Assembly (NCBI GenBank): GCA_036768485.1
Contig: JAVLUZ010000735.1
Location: 124,001 to 188,000 of the forward strand
Reading direction: 5' to 3'
Length of the DNA: 64,000 nt
Source of the DNA: Mermis nigrescens
Taxonomy: Eukaryota > Nematoda > Enoplea > Mermithida > Mermithidae
A program made the position numbers and the translations under genes. The notes under the pieces were generated by a model that did not search any database, had not been told where the DNA came from, and saw only the letters and a list, made by a program, of their open reading frames with translations. Below are positions 40,953 to 51,431 of this stretch, in pieces; within the stretch, counting starts at the first letter, position 1; each line of letters opens with the position of its first letter.

Positions 40953-43552
40953 CAGTGATCGGACCGAGGCCTCGGCCTCGGCAAGCCTCGGCGTTTTTTG
41001 GAGCCTCGGCCTCGGCGCCGAGGGCGAAGCTGAAAAGTGCCGAGGCGCCGAGGGTTAAAATCAAATTTGAATAAGTTTAATATATCCGTTGAATATTAAC
41101 TATTTAGAATGCATCTGCAGTACACAGGCTATTTTTTACCTATAGACTTTTCTTATGGTTTTAGTCGCGTACCCAGTTACACCAAGTTACATACAGCAAA
41201 GTGCCAATTTATATTCATGTAATGACTAAGTTTTAATTCTCATGCTCGCTACATGGATCGGAAACACACATTCCCAAAGGGGGGTGAGGGAGGGTTATTA
41301 CCCTCCTCTCAGGGTACAAGACTCAAGTCACTGTCAGACGATTTTTGGTGAAAACCTTTTGAATATTTTTTGAACTTAATTTTTACTATGGCAAAAGTGC
41401 AGCTAACTATTAGAATTTCACGAAGTGATACAGTATTTTTGAATGTAAGCAAGAGTGAATAGACAAACTATCACTATAAAACATGCATGTAACAGCTCAG
41501 AATTTTCGAAAGGGCTCCTCGGCATACATGTAACGGCTTGAAATTTCGGGTAGGGGTCCCTGGCCATTTTTAGGAGGGGGATTAGCGACTCTAATTTTAT
41601 GTCAAAAATGGCAAAAGCACCTAAAAACAGCCAACAAAGCGCAAATTTTCTCCAAAAATGGGGAGGGTGGGTCAAAATTTTCTGACGTTGGAGGGAAGGG
41701 TGTGGGGAGGACGTCCAACCCTGGGTGGGTGGGGAATTCCCCAAAGCCCCCCTGTTATACGTATGGTTTTCGGCCATTTTATGGGAGAGAGGGTAAATGA
41801 TCACGAATTTTCGGCCGAAAATCGCAAAAACGCACCTAAAAATGGCCAATAAATGCAGGTTTTGCCAAGAATCAATTCGGCTCGTGCATTTTCTCTGGAG
41901 CCATTTATATACAATGTTAAAATACTTTATTGGACAAAGTGATATTAATTATATCGTTTTTCAGTATATTTTAGGAAATTTCAAAAAATTTTCGGCGCTT
42001 CGCGCAAAATATCGCTAATATACTGAATTTAGATTGAAGCAGGGGCATTAAACACTCAAAAATCAATTTTTGTGTAATCTAGGCATCTTTATGCAGATTT
42101 AAATATCTTTTGTATCTATTTATACTGTTTTTAAAAATTTTATACAAAATAAGTACTATTTAATAACTTTGCACTTTTTTGCCGTTCAAAGATAAAATTG
42201 ACTAATTTATCCTGATGTTGCATTGGATTTCTAAGCACAGTAGTGCTTATTACAAGATTTAATTGGCATATTACAATATCTGTAATATTTCTGATTTTGT
42301 AGTACAAGTTGTTTTAGCTTTCTCAGTCGAGTTTAATGTGTAAATTTCATCAAAAGCTCATAAAAATTTCGGCGCTTCGCGCCGAACTAATATTATCAAC
42401 TAAATTCAAGCCGAATTATCACATTTAGGGCTACGGTTTGTTGTATTCGGCAAAGATTTTTCATAATGTACAGAGACTTTTCAGGACCGTCTTTGTACAT
42501 GCACAAAGAGTTTTGGAGAGACAAAAACTGTAAAAAGGTGTAAAATTTGCGAAAATTTTCGGCGCATCAGTAATTGTCTGTCCTATATATATCTTTAAAA
42601 TAGTAGAATTGGCATTTAGAATGGAAAAATGTCAAATATTCAGAAACACAGGAATTAGCTAAGATACACTACCAAAGGTCGAAAAACCCTGTTTTACTAC
42701 ACTAAATCGCTACTGTACCATACTATAATAGTACACAAAAATTTGTACGTACAAAATGTTCAAAGACTTTTGGATACCATCTTTGTACATGTGAAAAGGT
42801 ATCTTGCACAAAAAAACACTGTTTAGGACTGCATGCCAGTTGCAGGTCACACACTGGCAGTATATAAAAATGGAATGTTTAAAAATATATTTATATAAAA
42901 TATCTGCAAAAATTTGTTCGCTCATACAAAGACACTACTTAATTTACTGGTCCCCCATTTTGGGATTTCACCCTTCCCTCAACTCTGGACCTTGGGAAAC
43001 TATGATCGGAAAGTACAGTGCAGTTTCCGTCATATTACCTGCCACACCAGAATTGGATGACTGAAAAAGCGTGTTTAAACATGCATTACTCCAAAAGCGA
43101 GCACAACAATGGCTACAATTATGTCTTTACTTATTTCGTTTGTTCATTTATTTCTTGGACAATGTTTTCTTATTTATAGTAATAAAAGTTTTAAAGTGCT
43201 TGTTCAGCCATATTTTTTATTAACTTTTCCAAGTCTTCATCAACGGCAACTTGTTAAATTAAGTATATTTTCATGCTGCTGACTTTATTCAATTAATCCT
43301 TCACACAGTTAATCTACTATTATTGAAAATAAAAATGAATTGTTTGACATTCGATAAAGTGTTTAATATAACGATTATTCTCTTGCTCATGTGCATAAAA
43401 AATATTCTAAGAGTACTATTTATGGGTATAGGTATATGAGCTTGACCCTCGGCATTACCCTCGGCCTCGGCCTCGGCCGAGGCAAGGATTTTAAGTCGCC
43501 TCGGCCTCGGCCGAGGCCGAGGGTCCAAAAAGTACCCTCGGTCCGATCACTG
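40953..43552. mobile_element. hAT element, CCTCGG family, copy B
   Basis: The TIRs CAGTGATCGGACCGAGG / CCTCGGTCCGATCACTG are identical to copy A at 10595-13201. Exact 8-bp TSD ACCGTCAG (40945-40952, 43553-43560). CCTCGG arrays sit at both ends (40965-41050, 43447-43545). The 2600-bp interior is collinear with copy A, with scattered substitutions and small indels and no transposase. It lies in epsin intron 2. Confidence 0.93.
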
Positions 43553-44739
43553 ACCGTCAGGTGATTTTGAGAAGACGAAAGGTGCTAAAAGACAATTTTT
43601 GAGCGTACTGAAGGAAAAAGGCCGAAAATTCCATCAGAAAACGGTGAAAATATTAAAATTCTCCGGTGTTTGGCGCCTTATTGATAGGTACATTTTTGTA
43701 TTTTTCATCGTTAGAGACCCATAAATTGATTAAACTACACTATTAAGGGTCACAAAACGCAGTTTACTGCACATAAAGTGCTACTGTACCATATTGTAAT
43801 AACTAGGTTCCCTAAAATTTGCACTTCTGGGGATCGTCTTTCTACGTGCACAAATGGTTCTTGTACAAAAAAGAAGGACGACAAGTTGCTATATGACCAT
43901 TCCTTGATTTCACACCCTTCTGACCACCTCTACCTCGCCCTTGTATGCTGGACACAATTTCATGCATTTACGTAGTTTAGAAACGACTAGGACCATCTTT
44001 TGCATCAACAATAGCATGCAAAAACGAGTGCAAAAAACATGCTTTTTATTCAAGTTTATTCACGCTCAACTGATTTCGAATATTTATTAGCTTTCTTATT
44101 ATTCTTCTTTAGATTTCGGATGAAATTTTTCTTCAATCAATGTCTATTTCATAAGACGCCATAAAGTTTCAATCAGATTTTAGACATTTGATGCACGCAT
44201 CAATTTTCCTTTTTTTAAGGAAAATATTATATTCTTACTACTGCTTCATGTTTTGAATTGTTGCCTTTTAGTGACGCTGAACATCCATTCTTCATTGATT
44301 TAGTGTTAAGCTCTCTAATAGTACACTTTTTAGGAAATTAAAGTAACTGTTTGCACTCGCATTAAACTTAGGGGTACCTAAGGACGGAAGCCAACGTTTC
44401 GTATTGGTGCATCGAAGGGCCTCTTTCATGTTTATACATTATTATTTCTATTCTTTGCCGGATCGCCCAGAAACAATAATTGTTGACTTTTGTGTAAACT
44501 AAATTTTGATTCAGTCATAAAGTTCCTTGGGCCGGACTCGGACTATAAATGGACATAAAATGAAGTTATTTTTGTCAGGAATATATACATTTTTGCCCAT
44601 TTACATTCAAGGTATTTATTGGAGCTCAAAATAATTACAATAATTAGATTTTTCACCTCCGAAAATACTAAGAAGCTAAGATTGCTCAACAATACAATGT
44701 TACGTTAAGTGTAGGGGTGCTTAAAATGTTGAGCGGCAC

Positions 44740-45118
44740 CTACATGCACAGCATGGGAATTCTGGGCTGGGGTGTTATAATCAAGTGCCTTTTTTGGGTT
44801 CAACGCGTCAAAAACATCGTTTTTTAGAGTTTCTGACGATGCTCTATCCTTCTAGAACATAAAAACATAAAGAAATTCGAAAAAATCCGAAAAGTCGAAC
44901 AAATTGAACAAAATATAGTCAAAACATGAGTATAATGGCGCGAAGTACCGAAAATATGGCTTTTTTGAGCAAAACGATATCTGAAAAGCTCAAAAAAGCA
45001 CCTTTTCTACAAATTTTTTGCGAAGTTTCAAAAAATTTCCAATTCTGGGGGAGGGGGAATTTCTGTGGTGGATGAAAATTTTTCTGGGGGTGAAACCCCT
45101 CCCCTAAGATCATGTATG
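44740..45118. mobile_element. MITE, family B, reverse orientation
   Basis: 379 bp from CTACATGCACAGCATG to GATCATGTATG, flanks AGCGGCAC/AGCGACAA (6 of 8). The landmarks run in inverse order: AGTGCCTTTTTTGGGTTCAA-like, GATGCTCTATCCTTCTAGAA, GTCAAAACATGAGTATAATG, hairpin GGCGCGAAGTACC (44939), AAAAAGCACCTTTTCTAC, then the C-rich end. Confidence 0.7.
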
Positions 45119-45809
45119 AGCGACAATGTATATTCTGTTCGTCGCCGTGGAGCTGATAATTATTCAAAATTAATGTTGATTTAACGAAATGGACACAACC
45201 ACCACTATCACAAGATAACTGATGATGCTAAAAAGAACAAATGTGTTTTTTGATGGTTTTTAGACTTTCTTTTACGTTCTTTTTTTATTAGTTGATTTAT
45301 CAAATAACAAATATGAGATTTTATGGAATCGTGTCATTGCTCTGCTTTTGTAATTATAGATTTAAACTTCAATGGTATACCATTTTCATATAATTTGCAA
45401 ACATTCAAACTTTTCTGGAGTTTCCGCAACGTTTGCCGTAACGCAAGAAGTCTATGATTGTTATTCTAAATTCTACGCTTTTATTCTGTTTGTCTGTCAA
45501 ACAAGTCAAGAAATTTTAGTCGCTTCTCGCCGGATACATTAATAGCTAAGGCTCATTCGCTCCCATCGTACGACTATAAGAAACTAGTATAATTTTTCTG
45601 GAGAATTTCTGCCATTTGTAATGTTTTAAAAAGCCAATTTTTGTCTTAAATTTTTCCGGTATACATATATGACTATTCTTTATCTAATGACAGTTTTATA
45701 GCTGTGCTATTTTTATGTCGCATATTTAGCAAACTTTGCTCCTAACTTGAATTTTCATCAAATTTTTAAATCCTCATTAAGGACAACTGTAATTTGTGCG
45801 ATTTTTCAG

Positions 45810-45971
45810 GATTTTCAGCACATCGAAGACAATAAAGATCAAGGTATGAACGTTAGGGAAAAAGCCAAACAATTAGTAGCGCTCTTGAAAGACGACGAAC
45901 GACTAAAAAATGAGCGCACAAAGGCCCTGATGGCTAGAAAACGATTCACTCAAAACGGATCAAGTGGCTCC
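45810..45971 (+). CDS. EPN: epsin exon 3 (end of ENTH domain)
   Basis: 54 codons, phase 0 at both ends, acceptor TTTTTCAG, donor GTAAGT. DFQHIEDNKDQGMNVREKAK then QLVALLKDDERLKNERTKAL. D-x-G-x-N-V-R-E-K-A-K-Q-L-V-A-L-L is helix 7-8 of the ENTH domain and its lid, invariant across epsins. The exon ends in a short Ser/Gly stretch where the disordered middle of the protein begins. Reading through the donor gives a stop about a dozen codons later; the strong GTAAGT makes splicing far more likely. Confidence 0.96.
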
Positions 45972-46499
45972 GTAAGTCAGTCTGAGCATGCAAGTGCACA
46001 TTCTTAATTAACCAAACCAAGGCTTACTATGTTTATTTGATTGCTTGATTGATCAATTGTAATTAATCTGACCAGATTAGTTTCCAGAAAGATTTAGAAA
46101 TTCGTAAATGAATATTAAAATAAAATATGGTGCAATGCTATGAATCGCCTAGATTCGTAGATAACTGCTCAGCAAGGCAAATGTATAGGTATTTATACAG
46201 GGTGGCCCAAACAAAGGGTACTTAATATTTTAATCATAACATGCTGCATTAAATATATTGCAAATCTTTAAATATTTCTTGAAAACACAAATTTATTGAA
46301 AACAAACATCACTTTTTTAGTAAGTCACAATAAAAAGAAAAGTCTCTACTTAAAATGTCATTATAATTTTCTTCTGTAATAACAGTCATTAAAGCATCAT
46401 TACAGTGTTGTTTAATGTTCTTAGTTTCAGAATTGTCAATTTTATTGTCCGTTCTAATTCAGTTTTGTGTCTAGTGCACAATACGTCTAATGCAGCAAT

Positions 46500-47026
46500 C
46501 ATATGTACATGTAAGAGGGTGGGAAATTCCCTCCATCCGAATTCGGACGCCCTTCCCAGAGCCAAAAAATTTTTGACCCTCCTCCCCCGATTTTTGGAAA
46601 AATCGAATTTTTTTTGGTCGTTTTCGGGTTTTTTGGCTAAAAACTTGAGTCATTTACTCCCCCCTAAAATGGCCGAGGACCATACATGATCTTGGAGGAG
46701 GGGGTTTTCATCCCCCGCAATTAGCGATTTTTTAAAGCTCCCAAGAATTTTCTAAAAATTTGTCAAAAAGATGTTTTTTAAGCGTTTTTAGCTATCTATT
46801 TGCTAAAAAGTGCGAAATTTCCGGCGCTTCGCGCCATTATACTCATGTTTTGACTGGAATCGTCAGAAACGCTGAAAAATGATGTTTTTGACGCTGACGC
46901 GTATCTACCATTTTTAAACCCAAAAATGGCACTTTATAATTTCACCCCTCCCTCCCCCGCAGAATTCCCATGCTGTGCATGTATGCTGGGGACCACCTCC
47001 TCAAATTTCGAGCCGTTACATGTATG
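46500..47026. mobile_element. MITE, family D (CATACATGTAA ends), with nested family B copy
   Basis: Left end CATATGTACATGTAAGAGGG, right end TTTCGAGCCGTTACATGTATG, exact 8-bp TSD GCAGCAAT (46492-46499, 47027-47034). The interior has the C-rich tract GACCCTCCTCCCCCGATTTT and CTCCCCCCTAAAATGGCCGA. The same GAGCCGTTACATGTA end is seen at about 51090-51105 and 58797-58815, and within the CCTCGG and CCCCGG hATs (for example 11165 and 41522). Confidence 0.8.
46681..46985. mobile_element. MITE, family B, inside family D
   Basis: 305 bp from CATACATGATCTTGG to GCTGTGCATGTATG, flanks CCGAGGAC/CTGGGGAC (6 of 8). It contains the hairpin CGGCGC-TTC-GCGCC (46819-46831) and the family landmarks. Part of the middle (TATTTTGTTCAATTTT) is deleted relative to other copies. 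Confidence 0.7.
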
Positions 47027-47381
47027 GCAGCAATAGTTATTAATAAAATATTGAGTACCCTTCTTTGTGAACCACTCTGTAAGTGAATAACGTTGCGTAA
47101 CTTTTTATTTATAAACTCGTACATAGGTCGCGTCGCATCCATGCATGCATAGCATGGATATTAAACATGGGGGTGAAACCAAAAAATGTTTCTATTGAGT
47201 CTTTTTTAATGCCCAAATAGTGTGAAACAAATTATTGCTAATTCACCGGTTTTGGTCGATTTCAATGGACTTCTGCAGAAATATTTATCTTTTCCATTCT
47301 TCTTCACTTCCTGAATCCCCGTGCATAATCTTATTACTAATATTTGTTATTCTCACTCCACAATGCAGCGGTGTACTTATG

Positions 47382-47401
47382 TATATATATATATATATAT
47401 A
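47382..47401. repeat. (TA)n microsatellite
   Basis: About ten TA units, 30 bp upstream of the exon 4 acceptor. Confidence 0.9.
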
Positions 47402-47431
47402 CGTGACTAATAGATATAGATTTATTTCTAG

Positions 47432-47465
47432 GGTGGTCGACGAGGAATGGAATCGTGTCGCAGTG
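47432..47465 (+). CDS. EPN: epsin exon 4, 34-nt small exon
   Basis: Flanked by TTTATTTCTAG and GTAAGT. It encodes GGRRGMESCRS plus one base, changing phase from 0 to 1. Exons 5, 6 and the UIM exon all need an incoming phase of 1, which this exon supplies, so it is required to connect exon 3 to the rest. The peptide is in the variable linker after ENTH and has no motif of its own. Confidence 0.7.
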
Positions 47466-48241
47466 GTAAGTCATATGGCTGTTGCGATTTATTAGAAGTT
47501 AGGCTCTTTACCATGCTTTGATATACCGCATTTATAATATGGTCCGCTTATTCTTTTAGCAGTATTTAGTTTTCTAAGTGTGTACCTAGTTGTTTTACTG
47601 TGGTTTTTTATTTTGCGTCTAAGGCTGTTAGTTTGGAAGCAGCTGGAAATTGATACTTTTGCTTGCTAACTTTTAACCGTACGTAACCCTTCATTGATCA
47701 TAACTGAATGCTTCTTTGTTCACTTGTCCTTATGGTCACGTGATTTACTTACTTTATCAACTAGCAGTTCGAAGGCATTCACGTAACTATAGCAACGGTG
47801 ATGGGCATATATACATATGACAGTACGACTGGGATCCCTCATTCAAAGTCGGCTGTCTCCCACTCTCCAAAAGCTGAGCTTTCTTCTCTCAATTTTGAAA
47901 AGCATGTTGGGCTTTTAGGCAATTTTAGGTTTTTTTACCTTTTTGGCCGAAAAAAGATCATACACTTCCGTGATGAGCATAAATTATTATAAAATTATAA
48001 GTTTTATGAAAAGGAGAGGTTGGTCCATTTAACGTACTTGTTCTTAATAATGTAATTCGAAATCGAGTAAATAATTTTTTTAAAAACAACATATTCAAAT
48101 GTTCCAAAACTCTTGACTTGATGCTCATTTTGATTTTTGATTCTTATGCATTTAACGTTAAGTTTGATAAAGGTCGATTGTTAATCGGTCGTCAATAAAA
48201 CGCTGTATCATCTTCTAAAGATATTTTTTGCTCGTATCCAG
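47466..48241 (+). other. epsin intron 4
   Basis: 776 bp, GTAAGT donor, TATCCAG acceptor. No element with clear ends. A C-rich/GGTTTTTT tract at about 47830-47960 resembles part of a MITE. Confidence 0.6.
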
Positions 48242-48358
48242 ACAATGATTTGCCCAGTTATTATGCAGCACATAGCTTAAGTCACGAACGTTCGTTTAAC
48301 ATGAATCGCCCGATTGCCAAAAGTTCGGCCGATATTAGCTCTAATAACTTTTGTAGAG
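48242..48358 (+). CDS. EPN: epsin exon 5 (Ser/Asn-rich linker)
   Basis: 117 nt, phase 1 in and phase 1 out, between CGTATCCAG and GTTAGT. It is open over its whole length and encodes NDLPSYYAAHSLSHERSFNM and IAKSSADISSNN. The composition fits the disordered region of epsins between ENTH and the UIMs. The symmetric phase means it can be skipped without breaking the frame, so it may be alternatively spliced. It is supported by the open frame and splice signals, not by a known domain. Confidence 0.68.
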
Positions 48359-48411
48359 GTTAGTTGCACGTTTGATTAATTAACATTTTTCGTTTTTTAT
48401 TGCTTCGGAAG

Positions 48412-48444
48412 TCATGCTAAGAGGGACATCGGAACCTAATTTGC
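48412..48444 (+). CDS. EPN: epsin exon 6, 33-nt small exon
   Basis: Between GCTTCGGAAG and GTAAGT, phase 1 in and phase 1 out. Encodes MLRGTSEPNL plus split codons at each end. It is separated from exon 5 by a 53-bp intron, very short but usual for ecdysozoan genes. Reading through the exon 5 donor hits a stop at once (GGT TAG), which supports the intron. Confidence 0.6.
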
Positions 48445-48689
48445 GTAAGTCTTGAATATTGTTTTCCTAGATATTTCAAGTTGCATGCTGTGTGTTGCGC
48501 TTTTAACGTATTTTTTGTCTTATTTTTCATTGCATGTTTCATCATGTGCTATTCTCCGCTACTACGCCTTGAAATACACCAAGCTATGCTATTTTCACTG
48601 TCACTATCTTATGGTAAAGGTCTATAATTTGATGCCAAGTTGCCTAATCACCCCCTTCTTAGATTCTCTGATTCTGCCCGAAATTTTAG

Positions 48690-48710
48690 AGAACAATCTA
48701 GTCCGAGAAG
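48690..48710 (+). CDS. EPN: possible 21-nt microexon of epsin
   Basis: AAATTTTAG precedes and GTAATT follows a 21-nt open piece encoding NNLVRE plus split codons. Its phase, 1 in and 1 out, matches its neighbours. The signals are ordinary for this AT-rich intron, so chance is a real alternative. Confidence 0.25.
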
Positions 48711-50527
48711 GTAATTTCTAATGTCTTAGATCCTGACTATGACAGCCGCTGGACTATATATACCCTTCTTATTAAACAAGCTCTGCTTATCAATCTACAT
48801 ATACGCAATAGTTAATATAATGCTGTTTTGAGCTCTCAATGAAATCATAACTAGCACTTCAAAAAAGTTTTAAAATGATAATCTTGCTCAATCTTTTTGT
48901 TCTGGTTTTGATTATACAATCCAAAACTTCCTGAAAGCTATGTGCAGGCCCGTTTCCAGGGGGATAGGGGGGCACGTGCCTCCCTCTAAATGAAATCTGA
49001 GAACGATTTTTTGCTTACTCCCCTTTGCTTTTGTAGCCAAAAATCGTAAAAATTTTCGGCGCTTCGCGCCGAATTTCACAATTATAATTAAAATCTTTGT
49101 AGTCCTAAGCGCGCGATTTAAACACTCCATTTTTAGTCTTTATACAATATAGAACGTATTTTGTATCTGTCTTCTGTTCTTTACAAGTTTTATGCAGAAA
49201 ATGAGATTTATTTAAGAAGCAAGGATGGCAACAATTTTTCGGCGATGATTATGAATTTGCTGATGATTTTTGACCATTTTTAGGATGAATTCAGAACCGT
49301 GATTCGGATAGTTTTCTAAAAAATTTCAAGGTTACGATTCAAAATTGAAGTGCTCTTTTTACAAAATTTTCCGGGGCTCTGTCCCCAACCCTGCTGGGGG
49401 CGCTTGAGCGCGCCACCCCAGACCCCTCAAGCCCTATGAGAGGGCCTGGCCATATGTCACACAGGGGCATAGGGAGTGGTTAGAGGGGTATTACCTCTTC
49501 CTCAGATTTTAAAGAACCGGGTACTATCAGGCGATTTTGATGGAACTTGCTGCTGGGAATATTTGGATTTTATAGTGAAAGAATACAGCTCAGTTAACCG
49601 AAAGATCAGTCAATCTGGTCAGTTTACTGCAGGATTATTAATTTCTCCTTAGTCTTACACTTTGTTCAATCGTTTGTCACATAATAGTGAATTATCCACG
49701 TGATGTAATTGATTAAAATAAGCATTTTTCGAAAAATACATCTTGGAATTGCATTCATCTACCTTCTGACCTCAAGAATGAGATTTTAATTTGCTTAATA
49801 AGATGAAAATATCAATAGATTACCATATCAATAAATTAAAAAAATATCAATAAATTAAAATCGCATGTTATGACCCAAACTACTATGTGACCGTTTTTGA
49901 ATTTCACCCTTCTATTCACCCCTGCCCTGCCCTGCCCTCCTATGCTATTTGTCCACCCAGAAAATTTGTTCAAAGTGTACCTACCTTAGAATTTGTTTTG
50001 AATCGTCAAGTCAGATTTCCCATACACAATAACTTCTAAATGAAAGACAATTCAATTTTTAAATTATTACCGTGTGCTATACATCTGTGCATTGAGAATC
50101 ATGCTTGCAGACTCAGACTTATGTTTAACGAACCTGTATTAATACTTGTTTTACAATTTCCTTTCAAACTTACCACTTTTGATCCAAGAAGCGAAATCCA
50201 TCAATTTTAAGCAATTACATGAAGTATTTGCTTAAATAAAGGGGCGATTCCCTTACGGGAATTGTGCTGCTTCGTTCTGTAATGTCGCCATCACGAAAAG
50301 CGATATTTTTATCTTTTTCCTTCCATTTTTGCTGCTTTTGAAGCATATCGTAATGCACATAAAATAACCTATCGTGTTAAACAAAGCGTGAGTGTTATAT
50401 TGCGAAATAAAATGATTCCTTCCTTCTCGTACATATAAAATTTTTCGCTTACAAATAACATGAGTCACAAATGTATTCTGGACGTACTTATTTTTGAATA
50501 TTAATCTGTCCTTATTTGCCCGTTAAG
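48711..50527 (+). other. epsin intron before the UIM exon
   Basis: About 1.8 kb. Holds the hAT-type MITE at 48946-49448. 49449-49560 resembles the flank of the CCTCGG hAT copy B (GGCATAGGG, GGGTATTACC, ACTATCAGGCGATTTTGATGG). The remaining AT-rich sequence has no assigned feature. Confidence 0.65.
48946..49448. mobile_element. hAT-type MITE (CAGGCCC ends)
   Basis: CAGGCCCGTTTCCAG at left and AGAGGGCCTG at right. Flanks GCTATGTG/GCCATATG (6 of 8). It contains a full TTCGGCGC-TTC-GCGCCGAA hairpin (49055-49073) and the CAAAATTTTCCGGGGCTCTG end piece also seen near 52700. 503 bp, non-coding. Confidence 0.6.
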
Positions 50528-50796
50528 ATTCCGAACTAGAGGAATGTAGGCCTTCGTCAGCCGGCGAAGAGGAATTGCAATTGCAGATTGCATTGGCGCT
50601 GAGTAAAGAAGAGGCGGAGAAGGAGAAGGAAACACTGAAGGGCGACGATATGCGTCTGCAGTTGGCTTTGCACGAGAGTGAAAAAGCAGACGACAAATTG
50701 GTGGCCGGTCAAGCGATGAACGCTGCACTGGCCGCTCCTGGTCAGTCGACTTCGGCCAAAAATACAGTGAGCGATTTCCATGAAAAATTTCAACTT
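50528..50796 (+). CDS. EPN: epsin UIM exon (two ubiquitin-interacting motifs)
   Basis: 269 nt, phase 1 in, phase 0 out. It starts SELEECRPSSAGEEELQLQI and contains two UIMs: EEELQLQIALALSKEEAE and GDDMRLQLALHESEK, each with the acidic start, central A-L and the S/E-x-E end of the consensus. These bind ubiquitin on cargo receptors. The tail is Ala/Ser-rich (MNAALAAPGQSTSAKN). Two donors are possible: GTGAGT after FQL (50796) and GTGAGC after KNT (50766). They lie 30 nt apart and both leave phase 0. Human epsins carry two or three UIMs in the same place. Confidence 0.95.
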
Positions 50797-50939
50797 GTGA
50801 GTTGAGGATGCTGGCTTACTCTGAATTTTCACGATTGCTGGAGTCTGTCAACTCTGCCCTACTTTGGTGACTTTAAAGGGTTTTTTACTGTTATGGAGCA
50901 TACCAGATTTTGGACCCCACTCATATTTTGATTCCTGTC

Positions 50940-51110
50940 ACGCATGCGTGTAACATGGGAATGGGGATCCCCACCCCACCAAAGGTCGACCGTCCCCCAA
51001 CCCCCTAAAGCCAGCCAGAAAATTTTTGACCCTTCGGTAGTCATTTATCCTTTCCCCAAAATTGGCCAGGGACCCCCGCACCTAATATTTCGAGCCGTTA
51101 AATGTCAGCT
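50940..51110. repeat. family D-like fragment
   Basis: GCATGCGTGTAACATGGGAA at left and TTTCGAGCCGTTAAATGTC at right are the two ends of the family D type. C-rich CCACCCCACC and CCGTCCCCCAACCCCC lie between. No clear TSD. Confidence 0.5.
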
Positions 51111-51431
51111 GTTGAAAATTTTATTGTTGACCGACCATATGTAATTTTTCGCAACAGTTTTTCTCAAAGCTTAAATGCGCATTATATTTAGCAGATGCAG
51201 CCTAAAATTTTATTTTTTTGAATTCATGTACTTTGTAAAGCAGAAAATACGAGTAATTGCCTTTATTTACAATTTTTTATAGTCTATAGTTCACCTGATT
51301 TCTGGACTGACGTCTGTCTTTAAAATTGTGTTATAGAACTTTAAGCCGTGCATGAGCCAGTTCCGAGTGATTTTGCTAATTAATTTATATTTCCATAAAA
51401 CGCCGAAAATTTTATCTCTTTCGCTTGACAT

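Larger units (their letters stand above)
39847..45809 (+). other. epsin intron 2
   Basis: 5.96 kb, GTAATT donor, TTTTTCAG acceptor. It contains a family B MITE (39923-40303), the second CCTCGG hAT (40953-43552) and another family B MITE (44740-45118). Between them, 43561-44739 and 45119-45809 are AT-rich without features, apart from a decayed module copy near 43680-43880. No exon-like sequence is seen. Confidence 0.8.
46198..47079. mobile_element. mariner-like MITE, itself split by two nested MITEs
   Basis: The ends CAGGGTGGCCCAAACAAAGG and the inverse at 47038-47079 (CTTTGTGAACCACTCTG) form a TIR extending through GGGTACTTAATATTTTA. TA flanks both sides (46196-46197, 47080-47081). A TA target and TACAGGGTG-like ends suit Tc1/mariner. 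The family D MITE (46500-47026) lies inside and carries a family B copy. All of it lies in epsin intron 3. Confidence 0.7.

Noticed and set aside
45972..46007. Epsin ending at the stop after exon 3
   Set aside because: A strong GTAAGT donor precedes it, and UIM and DPW exons follow in compatible phase downstream.
47382..47401. (TA)n as a TATA promoter
   Set aside because: It is a microsatellite within an intron, 30 bp before an exon acceptor.
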